A DNA stretch of 44,120 nt from JAAXTX01 sp035560715 (GCA_035560715.1 DATMYW010000059.1:1-44120); one strand, 5' to 3'; positions 17,121 to 25,064 are shown, counted from the first letter of the stretch. Notes: generated from the sequence alone by a model not told the origin. Numbers and translations are program-made.

Positions 17121-17705
17121 TCACGTGGAGGCATCAGGATGAACCGACGTCCGCGCACGGAGAGAATATCGACATCCGCAGTAATCCTGACGATAGATGT
17201 TCCGGTCACAGACCATCTTTCTGGCAATTTCCTGCCTACCACCCTTTTTCCAATCCTCGGCAATATATCGTATACCGAACGCCTCGGCTGCTTCTTGCGC
17301 GATGGGATCGATTATCGCAGCCGACTTGTTTCGCCCGCTCGAAAGCGTCGTCCCGAATATCGGAAATCCCAATTCCGAGGCGATTTTCGCGACTCGGAAC
17401 AACCGGAACCGAAAACACGCCGCGCAGCGCTGTCCGCCCTCCGGTTCGCTCTCGAGCCCCTTGATTGCCTCATCCCATGCGGAGACATCGTAATCCTCGT
17501 CAATCATCGGAACACCCCATTCCTCGCAGATGCGGACGACCTCGCGCTTCCGCTTCAGATATTCCCCTTCCGGATGGATGTTCGGATTATAAAACAGTAC
17601 CCAGAGATCATAGGACTTCCTGAGTTCGTCGATCACCGCGATTCCGCACGGCGCGCAGCAGGTGTGGAACAGCAGTCGTTCTGGCATATCTATTCCGGAT
17701 GTCAT
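17121..17705 (-). CDS. queH: Epoxyqueuosine reductase QueH
   Basis: Catalyses the last step of queuosine synthesis on tRNA, reducing epoxyqueuosine. It is the non-cobalamin alternative to QueG. The family signature LLFHTCCAPCG is present (cysteines 16, 17 and 20 from the 17705 start). Further conserved cysteines are C94 and C97 in GGQRCAACFRFRL and C176 and C178 in DYCGCRYS, consistent with iron-sulfur binding. GTTLSSGRNKS is also typical. The ATG at 17705 has GGAAG five bases upstream. The ATG at 17687 is almost as good. Nothing longer is possible, because the upstream terminator lies at 17719-17758. No other queuosine gene is in the window, so precursor salvage is likely. Confidence 0.93.
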   Translation of the reverse strand: MTSGIDMPERLLFHTCCAPCGIAVIDELRKSYDLWVLFYNPNIHPEGEYLKRKREVVRICEEWGVPMIDEDYDVSAWDEAIKGLESEPEGGQRCAACFRFRLFRVAKIASELGFPIFGTTLSSGRNKSAAIIDPIAQEAAEAFGIRYIAEDWKKGGRQEIARKMVCDRNIYRQDYCGCRYSLRARTSVHPDAST

Positions 17706-17718
17706 GCGAGCTTCCGTA

Positions 17719-17758
17719 AACGATAATAAAACAGCTTGCTTCAAAGAAGCAAGCTGTT
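17719..17758 (-). terminator. Terminator overlapping the end of the GSP-synthase-like gene
   Basis: A perfect 13-base stem: AACAGCTTGCTTC (17730-17742), a 3-base loop, then GAAGCAAGCTGTT (17746-17758). On the minus strand it is followed by TTTTATT. The stop codon of the ATP-grasp gene at 17741 lies inside the hairpin, so the last codons double as terminator stem. It separates this operon from queH. Confidence 0.9.
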
Positions 17759-18889
17759 AAAAAAAATATGCGGAATGAACCGCGCCATGTTGTCCGTTAT
17801 GAGTCCGCGCGTTTCGCGAATTCCCATTCCGGCAGCTTCACCGTCGATGACCCAACATCCCAGGATTGGTCGGTTTCCTTCGAAGGAAGGGACGTTGAAA
17901 TACTTCTGGTATATGTATCCCTCTTCGCCGTAGTCACCGCCTGATTCCTGGACAGTCGCACTGCTGACGACCTTCACGTTGGCACCTTCCCGGCTCAGGA
18001 GTGGTTTCCTAACATATTCATCCATCCCCCTCGGACCGTCGGCATATGCCTCAAGAAGGTTCTCGTGCCCGCCATTCAGTTCCCACAAGATGGGCAGGAT
18101 ACCCTTGTTCGAAAGGAGCATCTTCCAGATCGGTTCGATCCACTGCATGGACCTATATTCCGATAGGACCTGCGGACCGAAGTCCTCCCCAAGAATCCAC
18201 TCCCACGGATACAATTTAAATGCGGATCGTATACGATAACCTTCAAGATCTACGAATTCGGATCCGTTCCAACCTACGTCCCCCAGCAGGAGTCCTTTCG
18301 TCGGGATGCCGGCCTGTTGTGCGGTCTCACGAAGATAGGAAACCGTCATCAGATCTTCCATCTCGTCAAGGTGCATAAAATACAGCGGCCCCCTCGGGAT
18401 GAGATACTTCTTCAGCTCCTTCCACTTCGCGACCAGACGTTCGTGGATGGAATTGAACTGGTCAGCTTCCGGGAATACCGACTGGAGCCAAAACCACTGG
18501 ATAACCGATGCCTCCAACAACGATGTGGGCGTGTCGGCATTGTATTCCAGTAATTTCGGAGGATTGATGCCGTCATAGGCAAAATCGAATCTTCCGTATA
18601 TCGCCGGCGGCTCCTGCTCCCAGGCGTCCATGATAACTTCGGCCGCCTCTTCAGGGATACAGAGATCCGCGAAACGGTCATGATCGATCACGAACTGCAC
18701 CGCCTCCAGGCAGAGCGCCTGCACCTTGTTCGTAGCATCCTCCAGCACATCGATCTGCCTGCCGGTAAAACGATAATAGGCCCCCTCGTCCCAGTACTGA
18801 TTGCCTTGCGGGTCGTGATGGAAAAGTAGCCCTTGGGATTCGACGATCTTCTTCCAGTCAGACCGGGGTGTCACTGAAATTCGTTGCAT
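17741..18889 (-). CDS. Glutathionylspermidine-synthase-like ATP-grasp ligase (YgiC/YjfC type)
   Basis: A 382-residue ATP-grasp amide ligase matching the synthetase half of E. coli Gss, without the N-terminal amidase domain, as in YgiC and YjfC. Hallmarks are RFDFAYDG (100-107), the signature LLEYNADTPTSLLE (113-126), WIEPIWKMLLSNKGILPILW (250-269), VRKPLLSREGANV (293-305) and GIRETRGLITDNMARFIPH near the end. R100, the lysines at 256, 262 and 295, and N367 are where the family places ATP- and acyl-phosphate-binding residues. Gss joins glutathione to spermidine. The substrates of YgiC-type proteins are not settled. Here the gene lies 52 bases after a small secreted protein that resembles YgiB, which makes that protein or a derived peptide a candidate substrate. 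Confidence 0.9.
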   Translation of the reverse strand: MQRISVTPRSDWKKIVESQGLLFHHDPQGNQYWDEGAYYRFTGRQIDVLEDATNKVQALCLEAVQFVIDHDRFADLCIPEEAAEVIMDAWEQEPPAIYGRFDFAYDGINPPKLLEYNADTPTSLLEASVIQWFWLQSVFPEADQFNSIHERLVAKWKELKKYLIPRGPLYFMHLDEMEDLMTVSYLRETAQQAGIPTKGLLLGDVGWNGSEFVDLEGYRIRSAFKLYPWEWILGEDFGPQVLSEYRSMQWIEPIWKMLLSNKGILPILWELNGGHENLLEAYADGPRGMDEYVRKPLLSREGANVKVVSSATVQESGGDYGEEGYIYQKYFNVPSFEGNRPILGCWVIDGEAAGMGIRETRGLITDNMARFIPHIFFNSLLL

Positions 18890-18941
18890 TTTTTCTTACG
18901 TTTGGATGTTTGTAAAAATAATGTTTTTTCAGGCTCACGTC

Positions 18942-19244
18942 CTACGCTCCGGCGGACATCCCCATTCCAGTGGTACCTATCCCACCCCTGGTAACAGTCG
19001 CCTTTCCCGGAGCTGCTTTTGTGCCCGGCAAAATGCCGCTCGACCCGGATGTCGGCGTTGAATATGCGCCTCGATTAAAAATCCACCAGTTCGTTCCGCC
19101 TCTCGCACCCACAGCACGAGTGGTGTCCCGTTGATTCTTACCGATCGAGGATTCGTCCTGACCGCTGCATCCAGCCGTCAAAGTCAGGGCCCCTACCATC
19201 GCGGGGATAAGCGTAATAATCACCGATGTACTTTTCTTTTTCAT
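18942..19244 (-). CDS. Small secreted YgiB-like protein, possible ligase substrate
   Basis: A 100-residue protein with a good ribosome site (AGAGGA) before ATG at 19244. Residues 1-25 form a signal peptide ending LTLTAGC, so C26 could be lipidated, although T at -3 departs from a standard lipobox. The rest is low in hydrophobic residues and rich in Gly, Ser and Thr, with an RGG near 48-50, a WWIFNRG patch, and a C-terminal TVTRGGIG (83-90) followed by TTGMGMSAGA. From memory, E. coli YgiB (DUF1190) also has a C-terminal RGGFG motif and lies next to YgiC, a GSP-synthase-like protein. Pairing with the same ligase here supports a shared role. It is much shorter than YgiB. Homology needs a profile search. 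Confidence 0.7.
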   Translation of the reverse strand: MKKKSTSVIITLIPAMVGALTLTAGCSGQDESSIGKNQRDTTRAVGARGGTNWWIFNRGAYSTPTSGSSGILPGTKAAPGKATVTRGGIGTTGMGMSAGA

Positions 19245-19328
19245 TGCTTCCTCTGTCGATTATTTGTTGAAATGACTAAGAAATACGAGAAACATCACGT
19301 ATGGATCACGCAGCGAACTGAAACATTG

Positions 19329-19346
19329 TGAAAATACATATTTTCA
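19329..19346. promoter_or_regulatory. Perfect palindrome at the start of the ligase operon
   Basis: TGAAAATACATATTTTCA is an 8-base perfect inverted repeat with a 2-base centre. It lies right after the -10 box of the strong promoter and covers the expected transcription start. The size and position fit a repressor operator. It could also form a hairpin at the 5' end of the mRNA. Confidence 0.5.
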
Positions 19347-19347
19347 T

Positions 19348-19375
19348 ATATTAGCAGAAGGTCGGGATTTGTCAA
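19348..19375 (-). promoter_or_regulatory. Strong promoter of the YgiB-like/ligase operon
   Basis: On the minus strand, a perfect TTGACA (19370-19375), 16 bases, then TAATAT (19348-19353). Predicted transcription begins near 19341, about 97 bases upstream of the YgiB-like start. It is among the best sigma-70-type matches in the window. Confidence 0.75.
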
Positions 19376-19376
19376 G

Positions 19377-19664
19377 TCATCGTGATATAGGCCACATTAA
19401 AAGCAGGCCATTGAGAGAAAATGGGCAGAAAGGTTCGGTAAGGACGGTTGTATGGCTTTCCCGGCGAATAATCCACTCAAAAAAATCTTCGCCTTCGGGA
19501 GAGGTTGATGTGCACGGCGTTCTTTTTCAGTCAATCCCCGGGGAGAGGAGAGACCTGCTTGTCGCGGCACGGTACGGTTCGAATACCATATCATCGATGA
19601 GACGGAATCGTTCGGACTTTTCAGCTTCCCATTCGGAAGGAAGAGTGTCCACGACGTATCTCAT
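19377..19664 (-). pseudogene. Degenerate or short frame after the sugar transferase, with an in-frame UGA
   Basis: This covers most of the 446-base gap between two genes. One minus-strand frame runs from ATG at 19664 for 45 codons (starting MRYVVDTLPSEWEAEKSERF) to UGA at 19527. The same frame then continues open for another 49 codons (KRTPCTSTSPEGEDFFEWI ...) to a second UGA at 19377. The amino acid composition looks protein-like, but I recognise no family. It may be a decayed gene, a short gene with a chance extension, or structured RNA: GGCGAA (19463-19468) can pair with TTCGCC (19488-19493). UGA is clearly a stop elsewhere in the window. Confidence 0.25.
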
Positions 19665-19690
19665 CTTATTCAGACCGGTCAATAAACGCC

Positions 19691-21112
19691 TCAGTTCTTC
19701 CGTCGCGCGAGGAGCGCCCCCATGGTCCGGAGGCAGATGCCAATATCGAGCCACAGCGACCAGTTCTCTATATAGAACACGTCGAGTCGGTATTCGTCCT
19801 CGAAAGCGAGGTCGGAACGGCCGGACACCTGTGCCATGCCCGTAAGACCCGGTTTGATGGTCAGCAAACGACGATGATATTCGCGATATTTCTCAACCTC
19901 GCGCTTCTGGTGCGGACGCGGTCCGACAAGGCTCATCTCCCCGCGAAACACGTTGAAAAACTGTGGGAACTCGTCGACAGAATACTTCTCGATAAACGCC
20001 CCTACCTTGGTTTTCCGCGGATCGTCCTTGATCTTATAGAGCGGTCCTTTACGAATGCTTCGCTCCTCGATCAGCCGTTTCTCGAAGGCGAGCGCTTCCT
20101 CGAAGTCCGGGTTGTCCTTCGTCACGCAGTACTTCCATTTCATGTATCGGAACTTGTACACAAAGAACTTTCTACCGTTCTCGCCGACACGCTCGTTCTT
20201 ATAGACGATCGGCCCGGATCCGTCCTCAAGCTTGATGAGAAGCGCGACCGCTCCCATAAGCGGCGAGGAGACGGCAATAAATACGGACGAGGCGAGAATG
20301 TCGAAAATCCGCTTCAGCACGCGGCCCCATCCGTCGAGCGGCGTATGCAGGAACTCAATGAGCGGTTCGCCGTTCATGACCCGCAAAACGAATCGCGACG
20401 TCTGCAGTGTCGTCGGGAAATACTTGAACGAGATATTGTGTATCTGGCAATAGTCGAGGATCTTCTCCTGCTCGTCGTCGGTGATCGACTGATCGCAGAC
20501 GATGATCTCGTCGATTCCTTTTTCTTCGCGGATCACGTCGATGCGGTGCAGACTCGCGGACTCCATGATATCCACCGCCTTATAGCCGAACTCCGGATGC
20601 TTGGTGAACATCTTCGCGAACCGCCTGACACGTCCGTTCCCGCCGATCAGAAGGACGCGGTATATCCCGACACCCTTTTTGACCAGATAGTACCGCTGAA
20701 TCCTCCGGAGCAGGAACCGGGCGAGAGACACGTACACGGTGACGGCGAACCATCCGGCAACGATGATGAACCGGGATGAGAACCAGTCCCGCTCAAGAAA
20801 GACCGCGATGATGATGACGACGACGCCAAGGGATGTCGCCTTGAATACCTGGAAGGATTCCTTCCAGAACGACCGTACCGACCGGATGGCGTAGAGCCCC
20901 TCGATCGCGTATGTGATGAGGAAGAGAGGCGCGACGACGAGCGACAGCTCGAAAAACGGCTGGAAGGTCATGGAATAGACCTTCGGATTGATAATATCCG
21001 AAATCTGCGGCAGGATATCCCGGAGTAGGAACACCGAAACCGCCGCGAGGACGATCATGAGATAGTCCACCGGCACCTGCACAACGCTGAAAATGATTTC
21101 AGACCGTTTCAT
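19691..21112 (-). CDS. Undecaprenyl-phosphate sugar-1-phosphate transferase (polyprenyl glycosylphosphotransferase)
   Basis: Starts surface polysaccharide synthesis by moving a sugar-1-phosphate onto undecaprenyl phosphate. The 473 residues comprise about four or five N-terminal membrane helices, a CoA-binding-3-type domain (VLLIGGNGRVRRFAKMF near 155) and a C-terminal Bac_transf domain. The last shows KRIFDILASSVFIAVSSPLM, VYKFRYMKW, SVDEFPQFFNVFRGEMSLVG (DEFPQ for the usual DELPQ), PRPH and PGLTGMAQVSGRSD. It begins only 21 bases after the 3' end of rnpB, without a Shine-Dalgarno sequence or room for a promoter, so its mRNA may come from the rnpB transcript. Which sugar is used cannot be told. 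Confidence 0.95.
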   Translation of the reverse strand: MKRSEIIFSVVQVPVDYLMIVLAAVSVFLLRDILPQISDIINPKVYSMTFQPFFELSLVVAPLFLITYAIEGLYAIRSVRSFWKESFQVFKATSLGVVVIIIAVFLERDWFSSRFIIVAGWFAVTVYVSLARFLLRRIQRYYLVKKGVGIYRVLLIGGNGRVRRFAKMFTKHPEFGYKAVDIMESASLHRIDVIREEKGIDEIIVCDQSITDDEQEKILDYCQIHNISFKYFPTTLQTSRFVLRVMNGEPLIEFLHTPLDGWGRVLKRIFDILASSVFIAVSSPLMGAVALLIKLEDGSGPIVYKNERVGENGRKFFVYKFRYMKWKYCVTKDNPDFEEALAFEKRLIEERSIRKGPLYKIKDDPRKTKVGAFIEKYSVDEFPQFFNVFRGEMSLVGPRPHQKREVEKYREYHRRLLTIKPGLTGMAQVSGRSDLAFEDEYRLDVFYIENWSLWLDIGICLRTMGALLARRKN

Positions 21113-21133
21113 ATCGTGCGTGGATCACAAGTT

Positions 21134-21507
21134 CATATTCCTTCGCTCCCGAAACAGGCTCATAAGCCGGATTCTGTTTGAATCATCATTTATCTGGGAC
21201 CGTCGTTACCGACGACCTCGAGCGGCACTTCCCGGCTTTCGCCGGGACACGGCCTTGCACACGGATAAGGGTTTAGCCGTTTCACCCCACGCGTTTCCGC
21301 GCGGACTCACCACACTCCCGAAGGAATGGGTGTCCTGCCCTTTCGGGCTCGGACGTCTCTGCTCGCACCTCGCGCCTCGCGGCGGACGGGTATTGCCCGC
21401 TACCTGGTCCTCGGCTTGCGCCGATTCATGTGTCCGGACTTTCCTCTCCAACGCCGCAAGCGGCGATAGAGCGATGATCCGACCTGTTTCGGGAATGAAG
21501 GAACACG
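21134..21507 (-). ncRNA. rnpB: RNase P RNA, bacterial type A
   Basis: The catalytic RNA that removes tRNA 5' leaders. Conserved parts visible on the minus strand are GAGGAAAGTCCGGAC near the 5' end (CR I), GGGGTGAAACGGC, and ACAGAATCCGGCTTAT at the 3' end (CR V), in the right order and spacing. The ends are set by helix P1: CCCGAAACAGG at the 5' side pairs with CCTGTTTCGGG (plus 21148-21158 and 21483-21493). Pairing resumes after a 3x3 internal loop, with TTCCTTC against GAAGGAA and further wobble pairs, so P1 may be unusually long. If only the inner P1 counts, the RNA is 21148-21493. A consensus promoter precedes it. The protein subunit gene rnpA is not in the window. Confidence 0.95.
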
Positions 21508-21536
21508 AAAAAATACCCTCCCAGCACTCTTTATTG

Positions 21537-21565
21537 ATTATATCACATTTTTTATATTTGGTCAA
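21537..21565 (-). promoter_or_regulatory. rnpB promoter
   Basis: On the minus strand, TTGACC (21560-21565), a 17-base A/T-rich spacer, and a perfect TATAAT (21537-21542). The start would be near 21530, giving a 5' leader of about 22 bases before the extended P1. It lies between the pheT stop and rnpB, so rnpB is transcribed independently of pheT. Confidence 0.85.
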
Positions 21566-21588
21566 TTATCATCTTGTTTCAGCCAAAA

Positions 21589-23952
21589 TTATGAAGTCCG
21601 CTCGGAACCGAACCCTCTTCGAACGGATTCAAGAATGGTTTCGATGGCCGAATCGGTTTCCTCGCCCGTCACGGTCCTGTCATCGTGTCCGAAAACGAGG
21701 TGAAAGGCGACATTCTTCGTATTCCCCTTTTCGAATATGTCGAACACCTCGGCCCTGCGCAGCAGCGGCGAGGAATCTCGGATCACGCGTCCGATTTCCC
21801 CGATCGTTGTCCGTTTCGGGACTTCGATCGAGAGGTCGCGAACCGAATACGGAAAGCGCGGAAGCGGGACGAACGTCCGGACCGTTCCGTATGCCGACCG
21901 AAGAACGTCTAAATCGATCTGTGCCGAAACGACCGTTCCGCGCAAATCGTATGCGTCGATCGCTGAGGGAGATATCTCCCCGGCCTCGCCCAGTACCTTC
22001 CCGCTCACCGAAAGCAGACCGACGCGCGTCGGATGAAACATAGGGAAGTCGTCGACGGCCTTCTCGAACGGAATCGGTTCCCAGGCGATTTCGCCGAGTC
22101 CCGCGAATGCGGACAGTTTCGAAATAAGACCCTTGAGCGCAGCGAAGGAATCCTCCCCTTTCTTCGCGACCAGCACCAGGGAAAGCATCCCGTTTTCGAT
22201 CGGCTTCCCCTGCTCTCCGACCAGATACCGGTCGCCGATTTCGAAAAATCCGAACGAATCGAAATATCGGATGTTTTCACCCGCCTTGCGAAGCGATGTC
22301 GGCAGCAGACTTGCCCGAAGCAACGCCTGATCCGGATTCATCGGATTCGCGAGACGCAGATGTTTGTCCGTCATTCCCGGACCAAGCCGTTTCCCGTCGG
22401 ATTCCGAATAGAAGGAATAGGTCCTGATCTCGTCCAGACCGGAAGCGGCAAGAAACTCCCGCAACTCGCGGGCGAACATTCCCGCTTCGTTTTTTTCAGG
22501 AGCGAAAAGCGGAACCAGCGGAGTCGTCGAAGGGAAATGATCGTATCCGAGCATGCGGCCGATCTCCTCCGCGAAATCCCACCCGTCCCGGATATCGGGC
22601 CGGAAGGCGGGGACACGAACGCTCCATTCCTCATCACCCTCGGTCACCGTCATACCCAGATGTCCGAGTTTTTCCTTCGCGTCCGCCAGGTCTATGTCGA
22701 CACCGAACATATCCATGAACACCGACGGCGAAAATGATACGGAAACCGGTTCATCCGCTCGGGTTACTACGTCGGCCGCGCCGACCACGTGAGCGCCCGC
22801 CTCGGTGACGAAGAGATTCACCGCATCGATGGCGGATGCGGTCGCCCGATCGGTATCGACGTTCCTTTCGTACCGATACGACGCATCGGTCGGCAACCGA
22901 TGCCTGACGACCGTCTTCCGGATCGATGCGGGATCGAACGTGGCAACCTCGAGAAAAACGCGTTTCGTGTGCTCGGTAATACCGGTACGGTTCCCTCCCA
23001 TCACGCCGGCAAGCGCGAGCGGACGATTCTCATCCGCGATGACCAGGTCTTCGACTGAAAGGCTCACGGTCTTGCCGTCGAGCAATTCCAACGTCTCACC
23101 GTCCTTCGCCTGCCGCACCACGATGCCCCCTTCCACGGTATCCGCGTCGAACGCGTGCATCGGCTGCCCAAAGACCAGGAGCGAGTAGTTCGTGATATCG
23201 ACCGCCATGGAAATCGGTCGGAATCCTGAACGAAGCAGCACGGATCGCAGCCACAGGGGAGATGAACCCGAAGTCACCCCCTCGAACGCGATACCGAGAT
23301 ACCGCCGACATCGATCGGATTCGATCGACACCGGAACCGAGGATTCGGGATATGACGGGAGCGGTGACGGCTCGATATCGAAAACGGTCCGACGCCCTTC
23401 GAGCGCCGAAATTTCGCGTGCCATGCCCCGATACGAGACGGCATCACATCCGCGGTTCGGAAGGATGTTGATATCAAGAATAGAATCTTCGAGTCCGGCA
23501 TATTCGGCGAACGGCGTTCCGATCGGCGCATCCTCCGGAAGGACAAGGATACCCTCGTGACCCGCTCCGATACCGAGCTCGTCTTCCGCACAGATCATAC
23601 CCGACGATGCCACGCCACGAATGACGGTTTCCTTTATAATGATACCGCCGGGGAGCGAGGCTCCCGGCAACGCGACGACGACCTTCTGTCCGGCTGCGAC
23701 GTTCGGCGCCCCGCAGACGATGGTCCGAACAGCCCCCCCTTCTTCGATCACGACCGTCGTCACGCGCAAGCGGTCGGCATCGGGATGTGATTCGACCGAT
23801 TCCACCCGGCCGACCACGACACTCTCGAGTCCGTGTGCGAACGGCTCGACGGATTCGACCTCGAACGAATGAAACATGATGAGCTCCGCGAGCTGTTCGG
23901 CGGTCTTCTCGGTTCCGGACAACTGTCTGAGCAGGTTGTAGGAAAATTTCAT
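21589..23952 (-). CDS. pheT: Phenylalanyl-tRNA synthetase beta subunit
   Basis: Non-catalytic partner in the alpha2-beta2 enzyme. It binds tRNA-Phe and hydrolyses mischarged Tyr-tRNA. The 787 residues show the normal domain order. The N-terminus KFSYNLLRQLSG leads to an EMAP-like tRNA-binding domain (about 40-150, VVVGRVESVESHPDADRL, GMICAEDELGIG). The B3/B4 editing domain follows (ITNYSLLVFGQPMHAFD), then B5, the pseudo-catalytic core and a C-terminal ferredoxin-fold anticodon-binding domain (about 690-785, FPYSVRDLSIEV). It begins 49 bases after pheS on the same strand. Length is typical for the bacterial subunit. Confidence 0.97.
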   Translation of the reverse strand: MKFSYNLLRQLSGTEKTAEQLAELIMFHSFEVESVEPFAHGLESVVVGRVESVESHPDADRLRVTTVVIEEGGAVRTIVCGAPNVAAGQKVVVALPGASLPGGIIIKETVIRGVASSGMICAEDELGIGAGHEGILVLPEDAPIGTPFAEYAGLEDSILDINILPNRGCDAVSYRGMAREISALEGRRTVFDIEPSPLPSYPESSVPVSIESDRCRRYLGIAFEGVTSGSSPLWLRSVLLRSGFRPISMAVDITNYSLLVFGQPMHAFDADTVEGGIVVRQAKDGETLELLDGKTVSLSVEDLVIADENRPLALAGVMGGNRTGITEHTKRVFLEVATFDPASIRKTVVRHRLPTDASYRYERNVDTDRATASAIDAVNLFVTEAGAHVVGAADVVTRADEPVSVSFSPSVFMDMFGVDIDLADAKEKLGHLGMTVTEGDEEWSVRVPAFRPDIRDGWDFAEEIGRMLGYDHFPSTTPLVPLFAPEKNEAGMFARELREFLAASGLDEIRTYSFYSESDGKRLGPGMTDKHLRLANPMNPDQALLRASLLPTSLRKAGENIRYFDSFGFFEIGDRYLVGEQGKPIENGMLSLVLVAKKGEDSFAALKGLISKLSAFAGLGEIAWEPIPFEKAVDDFPMFHPTRVGLLSVSGKVLGEAGEISPSAIDAYDLRGTVVSAQIDLDVLRSAYGTVRTFVPLPRFPYSVRDLSIEVPKRTTIGEIGRVIRDSSPLLRRAEVFDIFEKGNTKNVAFHLVFGHDDRTVTGEETDSAIETILESVRRGFGSERTS

Positions 23953-24001
23953 AACGGTAGCTTCACATACTTGATTCTTGATTCCATATTCATCCTGCTC
24001 T

Positions 24002-25039
24002 TCAGAATTGTCTTATGAATCGGAGGTCACCGCTCATGAACATGCGGGTATCCGGGATACGGAATTTCATCATCGCGAGACGCTCGAGTCCGAATCCCCA
24101 CGCGAAACCCTGATACTTCCCACGAGGGTACCCCGCCGCCTCGAACACCTTCTGCTGCACCATCCCCGCCCCTCCGATCTCCAACCATCCGACGTTCTTG
24201 CACGCCGGACAGCCCTTCCCGCCGCAGAACACGCAGGAAATGTCGAACTCGAAACCGGGCTCTACGAACGGGAAATAACTCGGGCGAAGCCGTACGGTGA
24301 TCGAACGGCCGAAGAATTCGGAAAAGAACGTCTCAGCGACATGCTTCAGGTGTCCCACGGTCACGCTCCCGGTTTCACCGACAACCAGACTTTCGAACTG
24401 ATGGAACGTGTGTTCATGGGTCGCATCCGTCGATTCGCACCTGAACGTCCTACCGGGAACGATGATGCGGAACGGCGGCGTATGCGTTTCCATATACCTG
24501 ACCTGTACCGGAGACGTATGCGTACGAAGCACGTAGCGGGTATCCAACCCGTCGCTGTCCACCCAGAAGGTGTCTTGCATATCACGCGCCGGATGATCGG
24601 CCGGAAAATTCAGCGCCTCGAAATTATAGAAATCACTTTCGACATCCGGACCGTCGGCGATCCCGAATCCCATTCCCGTAAATATGTCCTCGATCTCATG
24701 GATCAACGTGGTGATCGGATGCAGATGACCCATCGGGTCCGGAGCGCCGGGCGCCGTCACGTCGATCCGCTCGGCCTCCCAATCACGGCCTTCGCGCTCC
24801 AGACGCTCCTTCGCGGCACCGAACGCGTCCGAGAGCGCGACACGGACACTTTGCGCAATCGGACCGATTTCACGCTTCTCTTCCGGCGAGAGGTCCTTGA
24901 GCCCCTTGAGGATGGCGGTCAGTTCGCTCTTTCGTCCAAGAAACTTCACTTCCAACTCCCGGAGTTCATCCTCAGAAGCGGCTTCGGCGAACGCCTTTCT
25001 CCCCTCCTCTCCGATTTCCCGTATCCGTTCGATGGCCAT
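24002..25039 (-). CDS. pheS: Phenylalanyl-tRNA synthetase alpha subunit
   Basis: Catalytic subunit that activates phenylalanine and attaches it to tRNA-Phe. The 345 residues begin with a helical coiled-coil arm (about 1-85). The class II core follows, with motif 2 FRCESTDATHEHTFHQFE and motif 3 FAWGFGLERLAMMKFRIPD. A cysteine cluster CVFCGGKGCPACKNVGWLE lies before motif 3, in the usual place. ATG at 25039 follows a promoter at 25065-25093, with a leader of about 20 bases and no strong ribosome site. It forms an operon with pheT. No T-box or leader peptide is visible in this short leader. Confidence 0.97.
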   Translation of the reverse strand: MAIERIREIGEEGRKAFAEAASEDELRELEVKFLGRKSELTAILKGLKDLSPEEKREIGPIAQSVRVALSDAFGAAKERLEREGRDWEAERIDVTAPGAPDPMGHLHPITTLIHEIEDIFTGMGFGIADGPDVESDFYNFEALNFPADHPARDMQDTFWVDSDGLDTRYVLRTHTSPVQVRYMETHTPPFRIIVPGRTFRCESTDATHEHTFHQFESLVVGETGSVTVGHLKHVAETFFSEFFGRSITVRLRPSYFPFVEPGFEFDISCVFCGGKGCPACKNVGWLEIGGAGMVQQKVFEAAGYPRGKYQGFAWGFGLERLAMMKFRIPDTRMFMSGDLRFIRQF

Positions 25040-25064
25040 AGTGAATAGGCGTTAAAACGCTTCA

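Noticed and set aside
19576..19587. GGTTCGAATACC resembling a tRNA T-loop
   Set aside because: The flanking bases cannot form a five-pair T-stem, and no acceptor stem or anticodon arm is nearby.
19377..19664. UGA recoding (glycine, as in some Patescibacteria, or selenocysteine)
   Set aside because: UGA ends mreD, the EamA genes and the ligase in this window with correct family lengths, and several stop/start overlaps use it.
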